This document shows positions 50,125 to 63,183 of a stretch of 64,000 nt of DNA, piece after piece. Under the pieces are notes generated by a model. That model saw only the letters and a program-made list of their open reading frames with translations, was not told the origin of the DNA and made no database searches. Numbering within the stretch: position 1 is the first letter of the stretch; each line of letters opens with the position of its first letter. Origin of the DNA: Burhinus oedicnemus. Lineage: Eukaryota; Chordata; Aves; Charadriiformes; Burhinidae. The translations under genes were made by a program, and so were the position numbers. Where the stretch lies: the NCBI GenBank assembly GCA_008921705.1, contig VFFE01007563.1, positions 1,334,071 through 1,398,070 of the forward strand. Direction: 5' to 3'.

Positions 50125-50652
50125 TGTTATGATTTGAGAAACCCACAACAATTCATTGTTGTTTAGACAATTATTCTATCACCTGATGACCCCTCCCCAC
50201 CTGGGAAGGGGAATCAGGGAAGAACAAGGAAACACAAGGGCTGAAATATAAACAGATTTAATAGGATAAGAATAAATAATTAACATTAATAACACCAAAG
50301 AACCAGTATTGATCCCAATACCAATATACAAGGATTATACTCAGCCCATTCTATCAGCAGGAACTGTGCACTCCCAGCAGTGGACAGCAAATGTCGGACA
50401 CTGCAAGCGCTACGGCTTTGGGAGGAAGGGAAGGCCTCACGGGTCCAGCACCAGGGCAAGAAGTTCTCTGGAGCACCACCATCAAGGGAGAGAGAGCACT
50501 TCGCAGCAAACTTTCTAATTTCTATTGAACGTGACATTCATGTTATGAAACAATCCTATTGGCCAGCTTGGGTCAAGTGCCCAGGTCTCGCTCCTCCTCA
50601 TGCCTGCACCTGACGAGCTCGAAAACACTGAGCCCTGGAAACCCACACACCA
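50125..50652 (-). mobile_element. Solo LTR of a second avian ERV family
   Basis: On the minus strand the element starts near TGGTGTGTGGGTTTCC (50652), has a GC-rich U3 with 'caagctggccaatagg' and runs through 'gagtataatccttgtatattgg' into an AT-rich R/U5 with an ATTAAA-type poly-A signal (50262-50257). It then has a 'ctgattccccttcccagg' block and ends AATCATAACA at 50125. This order, including the closing 'cttccc..ggggagggg' motif, is typical of avian ERV LTRs. No internal sequence flanks it, so it appears solo. Possible diverged 6-bp target duplications (CACCTG on the left, TAGCTG on the right) match at 4 of 6 positions. ORFs at 50286-50613 on both strands are by-products of the GC-rich U3. 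Confidence 0.65.
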
Positions 50653-53600
50653 TAGCTGGCTGTAAAGTAAATATTTTCACAAATTCAGACACTGGAGTCT
50701 TCTAAAAGTGTAGTTTTCTCAAGCATTAGAAGAGAAACTAGTCCTGTGTTGCTCAAACCAGAATAGCCTGGTTTAACCAGCTGTGGTTTTATTAGTCTTG
50801 GGTAACATACATTTCTACACCACACTGATGAGAAAATTATACAGGGAAAAACCTATATGTACATATTTGGAATAAATATTTTCAAAACAAAAAGAGAGAC
50901 AGAGAAAAGGAAACAATTCCTTAAGAGAAAATCTCAAGATGTGATTTCACAAATATTCAAAAATACCACTTCTTTACCACACTGGTTTTGTTTTTCTCCT
51001 TCAGCTGATTATTCTCCTTCCTAGATCTTCCTGGGTTCCCCTGTTTAAAAGAATAAACAGGAGAAAAGAAAGGCAAAAAGAAGGAGGAAGATGACAAAGA
51101 CAAAAATGTACGGTGTTTGAAACGCTTGTTTCATTTGTTTCTGTGTGTAGTGTCATTCCAGAAAATACTGGCTGAGTATGTAAATGACTGAGAGGGAGGA
51201 GGAAAGGTAAGAGGTCATTTTACCATTCTTCCCAGTGTGTTATTCACCCAGCCTTCTCCCACGGAGAGGTAGTTCACCTCAGGGAATATCCTTGGCTATA
51301 CACAGATCGTGGTTTCACAGCCACCTCTCTCCAGAGCCAGCTCTTCTCCTGAAAAGGGCTGCCCCTTTTATCCCTACCGTTTTTCCAATGCCACTGTTTT
51401 TGCAAGGCTGGTTGCTAGCCACAGAGGCTACCTGATCCATCTCACCATGCAGCTGCAACAATGCATCATGCAAGGGAGGGAAAGGGACAGAATCGACCTT
51501 TTTACTGGCAATCCAAATTTTTTCTGGATTAAAGTGCCTCTTTGCCCACAGTCTCAGTGCAAGCCAAGACTGCAGAATCATTCCTTTGATGTTTTACAAC
51601 TAGAAATTTCTTTCCCAACAGAAATTATCTTTTCTTCTAACAAACTTGTGAATTAAGTAAGTATTGTCAAGTCTTTTCTACAGCTGTGAATACTGAAGCA
51701 GTTTAAGAGATTCTTCAAGCTAACCTGAAAGGCAGTGGCAAAGAAAAAGTAATAATTCAAAGGTTCCTGTTTTTCAGATCCCTCCTAATTCCCTACGTTA
51801 TGTTACCTTCAAGAGTTCTTTGGTCTGTCTCAGCATTAGGAATGATACTGTAGATTTTTTTAAGTGGGATCTAAACAAAAAACACTATGCTACCATACAG
51901 CCTTAAATATGCACTTCACAATGAACAAGGAGCTTTTTAAAACTGTTTAAGGTTATAATTTTTTCATCAAAAATCATATTTAGAGAATTATGTTCAAGCA
52001 AATTTCTGTCAAAGAAAAGTGTAAATGTGAAATTTTCAGCATCAGCTTTCATTTTCATGTGGGTGTATACAATAAGAAGCACTGCTTTTTCTCTTTAAAA
52101 TAGATTGTTAAACAAAACATATGATAATAATGCTAATTAAGATGAAGCCTTGTGTCTGTGCTTACCCACTTTTGGTGGTTGCTTTTTTTCACATCATTTT
52201 TTCTGCTTCGCATTGGCGTTCCAGACTAAAGCAAACACCCTTTACCTAAATCTGTGACCAAGTGTGGGCAAGAATCTAACCTTTTTGAGAGGATAATGGT
52301 AGTCTTATTCACCAAAAAAATTCTCCCTAAAGATTACAAGGACAAACACCAGGGCTGAAATCAATTCTTGTAACCTATGCCATCAAAGGCACCTTATTTT
52401 TTAAAAAAGCAAAGGATTGTATTTTGTTATTGACATCTAAAACTTTATTAACAAGACTAAAATTTTAAAGTTGTCTTTAATGTAACATTTCAAGACATTT
52501 TTCCAATCTTTCCAGATTAGCATATGGGGAGCTATAAGGAGCTTTCTGTGCTGATTTATTACTTTTCTGAAGTCACGTAGAAATAATCTGAATCATCTTT
52601 AATGTGTAATTGGCAACATCACTCTGTATAATCTCATCTCTGTCTTTTTCCATAATGCCAGTGTCATAGGCACTATCTGCAAAAGTATGAAATAAGATTT
52701 GTGTGTGTCCTCGTAAAGCAGACCTGATTTTCTGCTGTTTCTTTGGTTTAACAGCTAAAATTTGTGGCAGAAATCAGTTTAGATTCATTGTATCCCAACA
52801 ATTCTCACCCTTCCCCTCCCCCCCCAAAAAAAGAAAAATCATTAAAACAAAATAAAAAAACCCTAGTTAATTTTGAAATAAATTATTAAATTTCTAGTTA
52901 AGGGGGAAAAAATCAAGCTGATATAAAGGAATTAACTTGGGGCCTACATTTTGGTAGTTATGCCAACCTAAGCAAGAACCTGCAGTTGCTGTTTCACCGC
53001 CTTGCTTGTGTGCCTGCACAGTGAACTGGATCAGGGAACCAATCTGGCTGGAAAATAACTATTTAAATCAATAGTCCGCATCATGCTGTCTGCCAGGGAA
53101 CAGAGGTGATTCAGTTTTCCAACTATCAGAAGGGTGTCCTAGCCTACAAAGTTACACAGTCATGTTCATTTCCTCTGGTAGAAAGACTTCAGTAGCGCAG
53201 AATAAAATGGAACTGAAAAGACTAAGAAAGTTCCAAAATATCTGTGTGCACTCATTAGATGTTAAATCTGCATTGGCCAAGCTATCTGAGCCACCTAGAG
53301 AAGCAAGAGAGGGAGCAACTATAGGTGTGAAAATACTTTATTGGAAAATAATACGAAACTTTGTATTATTCCTTCTCCTTGTGTGGGTTAAGAGCAGTTT
53401 ATGCCTTTATACATACCCAACATAGAACCTTGGTTTCAGTGGATTAAGGTTTTATGAATGCTGTAGTGGTCTGTGAATAAATCATGTTGATAGGCTTTTA
53501 CAACTTCCCTCTAAAAATGAGAGAAATCTGTTTCTGCAACCTTGTGATGTAGGTGTGATAAAGATTTTGACCTTTTGTGCTTTTTAGTATAAAGATTCCT

Positions 53601-56476
53601 ACATATTCCTTTGCATTCTCCAGTGTAATGAAGACTTTTTTCTGAAAATCACATAAGTGTATGTTAAATGCTAATAGTCTGTATGATGTTTTACATAAAC
53701 AATCTACCCCAAATCAATTTTTCCCAGCTCTTTTAATTCACACGTTTCAGATGGTAAAAATATCCTGTCAACCTTGAATGCAAAGCTGTCAAGCTACATA
53801 TATAAGAGCTGCTGATTAAAAAAATGTTCTGGTTTTGTTTGAAAAGCAATATTAAGACCCATTGTGAGTCAGTTTTGGCTTTGTTCTTTTAAGAATGAGA
53901 AGCCAGGTGATAAAAAAGGAACAAGATTTTATTTCAAATAAAAATGAATGAATGAATGAATGAATGAATGTATGTATGTTACACACACTGTAAGTCACAA
54001 AACCATTGTGTTTCACTGTCATGGCCACATGAATCTTGAGCCATTGGAGTCACTTCAAGTTTTAGTGCTTTACTAGAAAGCGGTTTTTTTATTCCATAAT
54101 GAGACTTATTTCTTATTTCCTTTTTGAGGGGTTAACTCCTGTACTGTGAGACAAGCACTTACTTGGCAAGTACAAACAACAACAAAAAGGAGTTGCGCCC
54201 ACAGCTTGCAGCTTCTGGCTCTAAGCCCCACTGCAGTTGGAATAATGTGCAAAGAAAATGGCAACCTCTCCTTGCATCAGAAGTTCAGAAGGACCATGGT
54301 GCTGTGACTGGAGAGAGGTTAGTAGAGATGCTTATTGTATAAAAAGCTTAGAGCTGTCTTCCTTGAGACTGGCGGCTGAAGAGTAGACACCAGCTAACCG
54401 TGTTTGCTCTGAGGCAACAAAGTAGGTGGAATTGGAGGTGGAATGAAAATAACTATACCTCCTATAGAAGGAGAAACATGAAGTAAACTTTTAAGACAGA
54501 ATGCTTACAATTTAGCCATTAGTGGTTGTTGCATTTTTATTATAAATTTTATGGTGTTGACTAGTTCTGTAAAACAGCAGAATATTTTATGTCACTGAGT
54601 CAACAATGAAAGCTTTTTTTTTTCTTTTTCTCTTTGAAGCACAACAAATACCTTACATTTTAAAATAGTGGTTACATATGAAAATACCACACATGGTTTT
54701 GGGAACCTTAATATTTTCTTTAAAATGTTGGTTTGAAAAACATCTTTAGCAATGTACTGCTAAAACCAGGGAAATGAAAGGTGGAGATGATCTTCACTGA
54801 AGAGTATTTTCCACTGGGGACTCCACTGGCATTCAGTTGTCTCATTTAATTATCACTTTCCTGACTCAACCATTATTCATGAGCTTCCTTGTGTTCTTAA
54901 AAAGCTCTGAGCTGTGCTTGCCAATGTTATGGCATATTATGAAGCACAGTTATGCAGCAAGAGGGAGGGGGTGATAATGCATTGGTCTATACTGCTGGCA
55001 TGTTTTCTGTTTGAACTCCTCGGTTGCCAGCAGAATGCAGAGCTCTTTATTCAAAATCTACTTCTGTTTTTTAAGCATTGTGCTAGTATTATGATCCTGT
55101 GCATTGCTTCAGTAAAATACAGCAATACAGAAGGAGTATGAATCATTTGCATGAAGTTTGCACTAGTTTCCTTTCGACTGCATTTCTCTTTTGTAACACT
55201 GGTGAAAGAAATGCATGGAAAGAAAAGTTCCTAACAGATGCAGGCAGAATACACTCGGGTAGGTTTGAGATGAATTTTAATTGGTGTCACTTTTATCCAT
55301 ACGTGAAGCTGGAGTATACTCATTTCCTTTCTTCATGCCTTCTCTGCCTAATTTAAATGTTCAGATTTTTAGCTGAATTATACACTGCTCGTTTACGAGG
55401 TTTGGATTTTAGTAAAAATATGTATGTCCAAGGTAGTCAGGATAAAGATAAGGATAGAAAGGCTAAATTAAAAATTGCTGTTCTCCTAAATGTGCCTCAG
55501 ATCATGTCATAGCTAATTTAAGGGGGAGGGAAAGGGAGGGCAAAAAAATTGTATAATTTCTGTTCTAAATCACTGAATTTTGTTTATAGTAGCAATAATT
55601 CTGAGGAAATCAGTCATTAATGAAGTTAACAGACAGTTTGCTGGAGTGTTATCTGCTCTTGGCTTCACCCCAGGCCATTAAGTCAAAAACCGTAACTTTT
55701 TAATAAAGATTTTTTTTTTAATTATTGTTTAAATAGAGAATTGGCACTTCATAAGCACATATATAAACTTCAGAATACAGTTAAGGTGGAATATTTATTC
55801 ACTGAGAATACGGAAGCACTGCTAACACTTTATTTTCAGATGTGGAAAACAAAAACAGGAAAAAAGCTCAGCGTGTTTCTTAGCTGGACTGCATCAAATA
55901 TATATGAGAGTAAAAGCTGATTCTCCCAAATTTATGCTAGGGTGAAAGGAAATACAGACTAATACTTTCTACACAGCCTGGTTGAAACATTTGCTATTCC
56001 AAATTCCTCTTTCAAACATGCAGATTCTTCTGGTTTAAATGAAACTATGAGGCATTTTGAAACCAAATGCAGTTCCAATAAATTCAGCAGAGTTGCCTTT
56101 ACCTCGGTGGCAAACAAGTTTGAATTTGGCAGCTAATTATACTCTAACTGAATATTTACAAAATTCTTACGTCTTCACTCTAGTCAAACCTTTCATTAAT
56201 TTCAGTGGGAACAGTAATATTACATGAGTGGGAGGTTGCTTGAATAAGCTTTCTTTTCATATCCAAATACATTAACACTAGTATGAGCTATGAATGAATA
56301 AAACAGGCCAGCGTCTATTCAGAATTACATCAGTGTAACTAAGAACAGAACTTGGCTCCGTGTGCTTGGCTGGGGCTGTAGCTGCTAAGACTAGTCTATG
56401 AATTGAAAAAGCTGCTGCAACCAGTATGTGCCAACTGAGCAAGTGCTGGAGCTGTTGCACCTCCTTTGCTCCACAG
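50653..56476. other. Unique DNA, no gene recognised
   Basis: AT-rich. The patch 51230-51660 is GC-richer with a 115-codon plus-strand ORF (51309-51656) of no recognisable family and an 88-codon ORF opposite it. A C/A-rich low-complexity run lies at 52815-52835. Confidence 0.5.
53943..53979 (+). repeat. (AATG)n microsatellite
   Basis: About seven AATG units followed by two TATG units, after an A-rich stretch. Confidence 0.95.
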
Positions 56477-56624
56477 ACTCATGGACAAACTACTTCCACA
56501 AAACCTGTATCCCTCCGAGTGAGGACCATCGGGACTGATTTCCGTGCTGTGTGGTCTATATCTTGTGCTGTAGAGCAGGTTATTCAGCAAGTCACGCTAA
56601 GAAAGCAAGACACCACTGAAAGGG
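56477..56624 (+). CDS. Candidate internal coding exon, unknown protein
   Basis: This is the best-looking of the candidate exons. A pyrimidine-rich tract ending TTTGCTCCACAG (3' splice site at 56476) precedes 148 bases open from the first base (phase 0). The peptide begins THGQTTSTKPVSLRV and ends KQDTTERG; it is compositionally balanced and polar. The donor GGGG|GTAAGT at 56625 is a consensus 5' splice site, and the frame stops soon after it (TAA 9 bases downstream of the exon end). The stop just past the donor is what a true exon would allow. Its incoming phase fits the candidates at 1249, 28325 and 33177. No known domain is seen, so the call rests on signals only. Confidence 0.25.
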
Positions 56625-59600
56625 GTAAGTTTTAAAGACAAAGCCCCACTTAGTGGACATGGTGTGGCTTTAGCTTGGAGACGGTAGCTTCGAGTTTCAA
56701 CATTATGAGTAAAAGCTGTTAGGACGGCTTTAGAAAAGGACACAGTAAATTATTCTTTGCTAGCAAATTTCAAATTAGTGTTGCATGTTTTGCCTAAAAA
56801 TTACGCCTTAATTCAAACAAGTCCCGGTGGAAACCCTATAGATTTCATTGTAAGTCAGTTTAAAAATCCTTTGTTGCTTTATACTTTGTAAATATGTTTT
56901 TCTGCAGACTTTTTCATCACATCTACTGAATGTTGTTTCCATTCTTGCACTTCTAATTTTTGAAGTGAAAAATTTTGATTTCTTGCACTTTATTTTTGTT
57001 AGCTGTCAACTAGTTAAATGGGGCTGATCCAGTAAAATCTTTTTCATTAATGTCGTTTTGATTAATAGCTTTTGTTAATGTTTAAGACAATACCATGTAG
57101 CTTTAGGATCTATTTTATATTCAAAAGTTGATCTTTAGGGTCAGCTTTTCTATTTCTCTTTTTTTTATATATATGTTAAAACTGAAAATAGCAAATCCAA
57201 AATTACTTGGTGTAATAAAACAGTTACTGTTTTCAGTATTCATTCTCTTTTTTTTTTTTTAATGTGGCATATGCAGTTCAATATAACCAGTACACGGCCT
57301 TGTTTAAATTCAGGCTTGATATGTAAAGGAAGCCTTATCAAGTACACCAATCCCTCACTTTTTATGCTCTGTTCACTATTTTTTCTTTGATCACACTTAC
57401 AAGGTAATATAATGTATGGGTGGTGCAGAAGAATTACAGAAGAAGTATCAGAGCAACAATTTCACAAGTTGCAAGAACAAAGGTAAATAGAGGTCTTATT
57501 TCTAGAATTTACACAACAATCTTTCTGCTAGGCATTGCATTTTCTTTCACTGAACAGCTAAGATCTTGTACACTTTTTCTTCCTAAGCCACTACATTTTA
57601 ATGATTATTTCGCAGTTTCACCCACAAATATTTATTTGCCTGGGATGTTAATTCGACATGTCATCAGCAGAAAATCTGGGATGACAATTGCATAAATCCT
57701 CAGACCTCACAAAGGTAACAAAAATGATACTTTTTCCCTCATATTGATAATTCACGGTTTTTCTCTGCCAAGTACCAGTATAAGTTTACTACACACTTCA
57801 CTTAATCGACTGCTTTGCTAGTGCCTGTAAGGCTTGACCATATCACACTAATAGTTTTCCTTTCATTCCATCTTATCAAATAACCAGTGTTTGCAGGTAT
57901 TTCCCAGTGACATCACAATCTGACTCTGCAAACACTGCATACTAACTAAAAACGATATTTCTACAGCATGCATACAAAAAACAGTATTTAATACGTATTT
58001 AGAAAACTGTGTTTTTCAGATCATATAGAACCAGATATCTGGTGGAAATATGTAACTAAGAATATATTTTGACTGTACAGAATTGGGGGAGGGGGTAGTG
58101 GAGAAAGTCATAGTAATATAATATAGCTACAGACACAGAAAAATTGAAAATGCAGAATTAAGAAAATGCAGTTTTCACTGAAAAAAAAAAAGTCTTCATT
58201 GCTATAGAAATTATTTTCAAGTACCAGACCAGTCCCTAAGAAGTCTTCACCTCTTACATGTTTGCCCTTGTCGTAGGAAGTCCTGTTGTGCCAGACCACA
58301 CACATCATTCCAGAGCTTTAGGCAGTCTCCTAGGTATCTGGGACCCAACTATGAAGATAAGCAAAGAGTCCTTGAACCTGATTAAAAATTCTATGGAAAA
58401 CCAGTGGAAGGTCTCTTATGTTTGTGGCAGCTGTGCAGCTAGGGAAATGTCACAGCTTTCTGAGCTGGTTGGTGTTCCCTAATCATCAGCGGATTCACAT
58501 CCAGCTCTGTTTCACAGCTGTAGTCCAGTCATAGGAAGTCATTATTCTGGCAAAATTGGATGAAGTCTCCTAGACAAAAGGATGTGATTGAAAGCTTTTC
58601 TAACTGATACCTCTCGGTCCCATGTTAGCGTCAGCAATAACGCAGGAGCACCCATACACTGCGCACAAACCAATGTCCACTTGAAGAACGCTGTGGCAGG
58701 CCTGCCCATAATTAACCATTTCCTTTTGCTCTCTCCAGTTAGTACTCAGCTTTGGTTGGTTTTAACCAGCTCATTCCTTCCTAGACAGGCTGGCAGTCAT
58801 AACATGGTGCAGGACAGGTAGAACTGAGCATCTCATATCTGCTGCCAGCACTTACGTCCTCCTCCTCTGATTTACAGAAATTCTGTATAGGGCTGGAAGG
58901 AAACAAAATTGATCCTTGTGAAGTGTAAGTTTGTAAGTTAGTCATCAACTGACAAAGGTGCAGTTTTGCAGGCGAGACAAAGATATGATCAATAGTTGTA
59001 AAATGCGGCAGAAAGACCTAGGAGAATGAGAAGACATTTAGTGGAGGAAAAGCGCAGTGTCCATGGGCAAAACAATATTTATCAATGTTGACTTCTGATC
59101 TTGCTCTGAAACCAAATAATTTAAGATTGAAACAGAAACCTGGCCTTTGTCTTCCTCCTGCACAAGTACATTTGGGAAAGAAAAGGTTGATTCAGCATAG
59201 AAGCTGTTCCAAATGTGTCACATGCAATGTGGCTGGCCAGGGGATGTGCATAAAGGAGTAGGTTGGTTGGTTGGTTGTTTGTTTGGTGTTGGTTCGATCA
59301 CTGTATATCTGACAAAGGAAAAAGTGGCTACTTCTTTAAATGACACGTCTGTTTCAATGGAATAGTTCATAAGATAAAGGAAGTAGGGAAAAATCTTTAC
59401 AATGTTGATCTTTTTTCTTTTTCGAATAAATAAAAAAAAAGAAAGTAAACCTATTATGGCTTCTGCAGCTTGCAAGAAACAACTTGACATAATTGTCATT
59501 TGAATAATGTTTTCATTATCCCTTTGACTCCTTAAACTTTTTTTTTTTTTTCTGTAATTTTGAAGCAGTTTGGCAGTGCTTCACATTGTTTTCTTTTATT

Positions 59601-59919
59601 TCTTGATAAACGACTCCTTTTTTTTTTTATCTTACCAATCAAAAAGAAACACTGAGTATGGCAGACCAAAAATGTCTACAATGAAAATAATTACCTATCT
59701 ATCTTAGTAATATCCTACCAAGTTTCGTAACAATAATTTTTTATTCTCCTAAAGACAAAGTTTTTAAAATTATTTTGACAGGTACAAAATCATACAAGTA
59801 TAGCACTTGCACCTTCCAGCAAGCCTTTAGGAATATAGAAATTATCCTAGTGTATCATATAATGGTCTAAGGCAATATTTATTCTCCAACAATGGTAAGC
59901 ACTGTACTTTTTACATGCA
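56625..59919. other. Unique AT-rich DNA
   Basis: No recognised gene or TE. A short helix-like reading ending at a GTAAAT donor near 57480 lacks a convincing 3' splice site. Confidence 0.5.
59261..59283 (+). repeat. Short (GGTT)n/(GTTT)n repeat
   Basis: About four GGTT units pass into two GTTT units. Confidence 0.9.
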
Positions 59920-59981
59920 AACTAGATGATCTTTAAGGTCCCTTCCAACCTACACCATTCTATGATTCTATAATTCTGTGA
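59920..59981 (+). mobile_element. CR1 LINE 3' tail, about 60 bp
   Basis: AACTAGATGATCTTTAAGGT, then CCCTTCCAACC and three ATTCTRTG-type octamers, is the CR1 3' end in sense orientation. Only the terminal 60 bases are present. The TTTAAGGTC variant puts it in a different subfamily from the 37194 and 40873 copies. Confidence 0.92.
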
Positions 59982-62900
59982 AACAAATCAAAATCTCAAC
60001 AGTTTACAGACTTCTTCAAGAGCTGAAAAATACGTCTTAAAATCTTTTCCAAAACTTAACACTTAGCCGCCTTCAAAAAAATTACTGCTTTTATGGATTC
60101 CAAGCTTTTTGAGTCTGGTCAGAGTACTGTCACTTCTCAGGGTAGAAGGTACCTGTAAAACATTTGCAAGTTCTTCTAAAACACAGAAGGTTTACAAGAA
60201 CCATTATGTAGCCTTCCACCCCCTCAGAATTCCCTCTCTCTGGTCGCATCACGGTAGTTGCAGTGTGCTGGGCAAAGTTACGAAAAAACATGTTATACAA
60301 AACATGATGTAACACAGTACCAAGTAGGGCTTCAAGTGATTATATAGGGCTGGTAAGGCTCTTTCTTAATTTTATTTGTTTTTCCTTTTGTGTTCTTGTG
60401 TCTATCAGTACTTACCTTCCTGCTTACTCTCTACCCTGTTGTTCTTGTAAATAAGTAATTTTAACACAAAAGCTTAAGTATTATGCATAATATAGAGTAA
60501 TATGATTCCCTGACCCACTTAACATAATTTTCTAATTTTGTGTGGCTAAAATGGCAGTGTTTACAAATCAGCAAAGTTTTGGAAAGATAATAGGAGTATG
60601 AACATTATATTAATTTCATTTTGTTGTGGTAACAAGACAGTTATCTTTGTACTTTTCTGTTTCCATATTGATCTCTACTCTTGGGTTATAATCACTAATT
60701 TGTGAATACAGGGGGTTTAGCCTAGCTTTTATTTCTTAGTTTTACTGTATTGAAAATTGAGTCCTGTTAGTCTGTCCCCCTGCTGTTCTTTCACAAACAT
60801 TTTCCAAATGTTTCTGTTTCTAAATGTTGTTAATTGAAATTACTATTGTGTTTTCATACTCCTTAATCACTGGACTCAATACCTCTTTGGACAGTCGCCC
60901 CTTTCCCACCTGCCAAGAAAGTTAATGTGTTTTGACACATGAGCTATCTCCCTGCGATGCAGTGGCAACCCACCACGGGCCTGGGGGACCGGCGTCTTGT
61001 TCTTGTGACTGGCATTAAAAGCAAAGAGAGAGAGATACTTGCCGTTTTTTGCTGTGTCCCACTAGCAGCAGCAGTCTTGCAGTTGTTAATTTCATTTTCG
61101 AGTCTTGCAACGATTGTAGGTGTTTGGAAACTTACGTTTCATTTGCACACATGTCCCATTACAAATAGTGAGGTAGCCTTGCTTCAGAAATACCTCATTT
61201 CTTTCACGTCAGGTGGACATTTTCTTTCTGGAGAAAGAGAGGATGCAGCTCAAGACCAGCCACATTTCACCCAGGAAAGTTCTGAGTAAGGGTGAAGTGG
61301 TATCATGAACAGGCAAAAATTGTTAGAATAATTTGTGCATATTATAGTGCAGTGCAGCTCTAGCCCAGCTAAGTGCTTTTTGCCACGTGCCTCTGCTCTG
61401 TTGGATACATCTCGCGTGAGGGGTGTTATGCAAAATATTGTGTTGCAGCCATCTCACAATAATAGCATGTAGTGCAGGACAGGCTGCTAAACTTGCCCAT
61501 GCAGCAGAATAAACTTCTTACGCAGAGTTAGCGCTGTGCTATCACAGCTTGACTGTTGCCAGTACCCAAAATAATTCATTTAAAGCTAGCTCTGGCATCT
61601 TTATGCTACACTGTGTCCTAGTGGGCTTTTACATCTTCCTATTCTTAGCATTTAAGCCGAAGACACCAGCGGAGAACATTTGCAGTTTGTCAGGTGCAAC
61701 TAGCCATCCTGGAAACCTGAGGTTTAAAGGAATATTAGCTCCTTGGACTTGCTTATTTGTGTTCAAGCTGTGCATTTATCCACCCATAAGCCAGCTATGC
61801 TGGAGGTACTGAGATATTTAATACTCAAAATACTTAAGCGTTGCCCGCTTTTATGCTGGAGTGACACACAGCAACATTAGCAGGGGGTGGTATATGTGCC
61901 AAGAACTCGATTTTACACCAGCATTTACTAGTTTCAAATATATTTTATGAGAACTTTTCTTTGTGCATCTATCCACAAATATGAGTTGTTCAGCATTTTT
62001 ATATCACCGTATCTAGAAGGTGTCTCCTGGACTCAGTCATAGTCATATCTTATCACAATCAGTATAACAAAGATAATTTTGAAATTAAAGCAGGCAATGT
62101 TTATTAGCTAATTTATATCTCTCATACAAATATTTCTATATCCTATGTAACTTCCCCAAAATGTATAAAACAAAAGGAGCATTCAAAAATATGCCACTTT
62201 CTGTATTAAGTCAGCCAACACGGGAAGATTTTCTTAATATGAGAACTGTAGCTAAATAAACATCCTGACACAGATTCTAATTCAGAAAAGCACATAACCA
62301 CATGTTTAATCTTAAGCATTAGTACTTTCTCAGATCAAGACTTGCTAAATCTGCCTGCCTCATATAAAGGGGTTGAGCTGAGGACATTTTTCCCCTCTTG
62401 GGATTGGCCTATGAACTGGAAAGAAAAATTAACTGCATGAATTAAAGTGGCGCTAATAGCTTTATATGAGAAAGAGCTTTTTTTAATGAAAGGGGAGCAT
62501 GGATAGTCACTTCTGCTTTTGGAGACTGTTTTTGTTTTCTGACGCAACTATCTTGTTTGCTTTGCGTTGGCCTGTAAATGGATCATGCCAAAAATAGGGG
62601 TAAGCAATCTGTAGGCTCTTTTATTCTCTTTAAATATCTACTTTAACATAGCTTTTTAGGATGTGTATTTTCCAAAGCCTGATTCTATTCTCATCCGCTT
62701 CAAAAACTAGGCCAACAATGGGCATTTTGAATATCCCTGGCCTTATTGTTTGGGCAGTGTTTAAGCGTATTTTTTCCAGTTATCTGAAAATAAGTGTATT
62801 TTGGGCTATCAATTTTAAAGGTAACTATGCTGAAAGCAATTTTAGTTTTCACCAAAGTAATAGGAGGTAACCTATATACACTTCTCAAAGTATTTGCAGT

Positions 62901-63092
62901 ATATGCAATGTGAATTGGTTCCACCTATTCACTGGGGGTTTTTTACTGATGTTTTTAGTAATACTTTAAAAAAATAGGAGAAAAAAAATAAATTTGTATA
63001 TAGCTCTGGAATATTGTCATGTAGTAGGTGCATATTCTGTGAAGGAAAAGACTCTTTCTGTATCAGGTCATTCTATAAATACCTTTGGTCCT
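59982..63092. other. Unique DNA, no gene recognised
   Basis: AT-rich with a GC-richer patch at 60930-61290 that carries a 116-codon plus-strand ORF with one hydrophobic stretch. It has no start context, domain or splice structure that would support a gene. Confidence 0.5.
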
Positions 63093-63094
63093 GA

Positions 63095-63174
<80 letters not shown>

Positions 63175-63183
63175 AAAAGAAAA
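63093..63183 (+). repeat. (GAAA)n microsatellite, about 20 perfect units
   Basis: Twenty uninterrupted GAAA units (63093-63172) are followed by imperfect GAAAAAGAAAA. It is pure purine on one strand. An ORF reading through it as Lys-Glu-Arg repeats is an artefact. Confidence 0.98.

Noticed and set aside
50286..50613. Overlapping ORFs on both strands, possible gene
   Set aside because: They lie within the solo LTR and reflect its GC-rich U3.
51138..51211. Strong acceptor (TTTCTGTGTGTAG) and donor (AAAG|GTAAGA) pair
   Set aside because: All three frames between them contain stops, so it is not an internal coding exon; a non-coding exon cannot be shown.
51309..51656. 115-codon ORF
   Set aside because: Antisense ORF of similar length in the same GC-rich patch; no domain.
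57434..57480. Helix-like peptide reading before a GTAAAT donor
   Set aside because: No pyrimidine tract in front of the AG, and a weak donor.
60939..61289. 116-codon ORF with one hydrophobic segment, possible membrane protein
   Set aside because: GC-richer composition explains the openness; no start context or homologue that I recognise.
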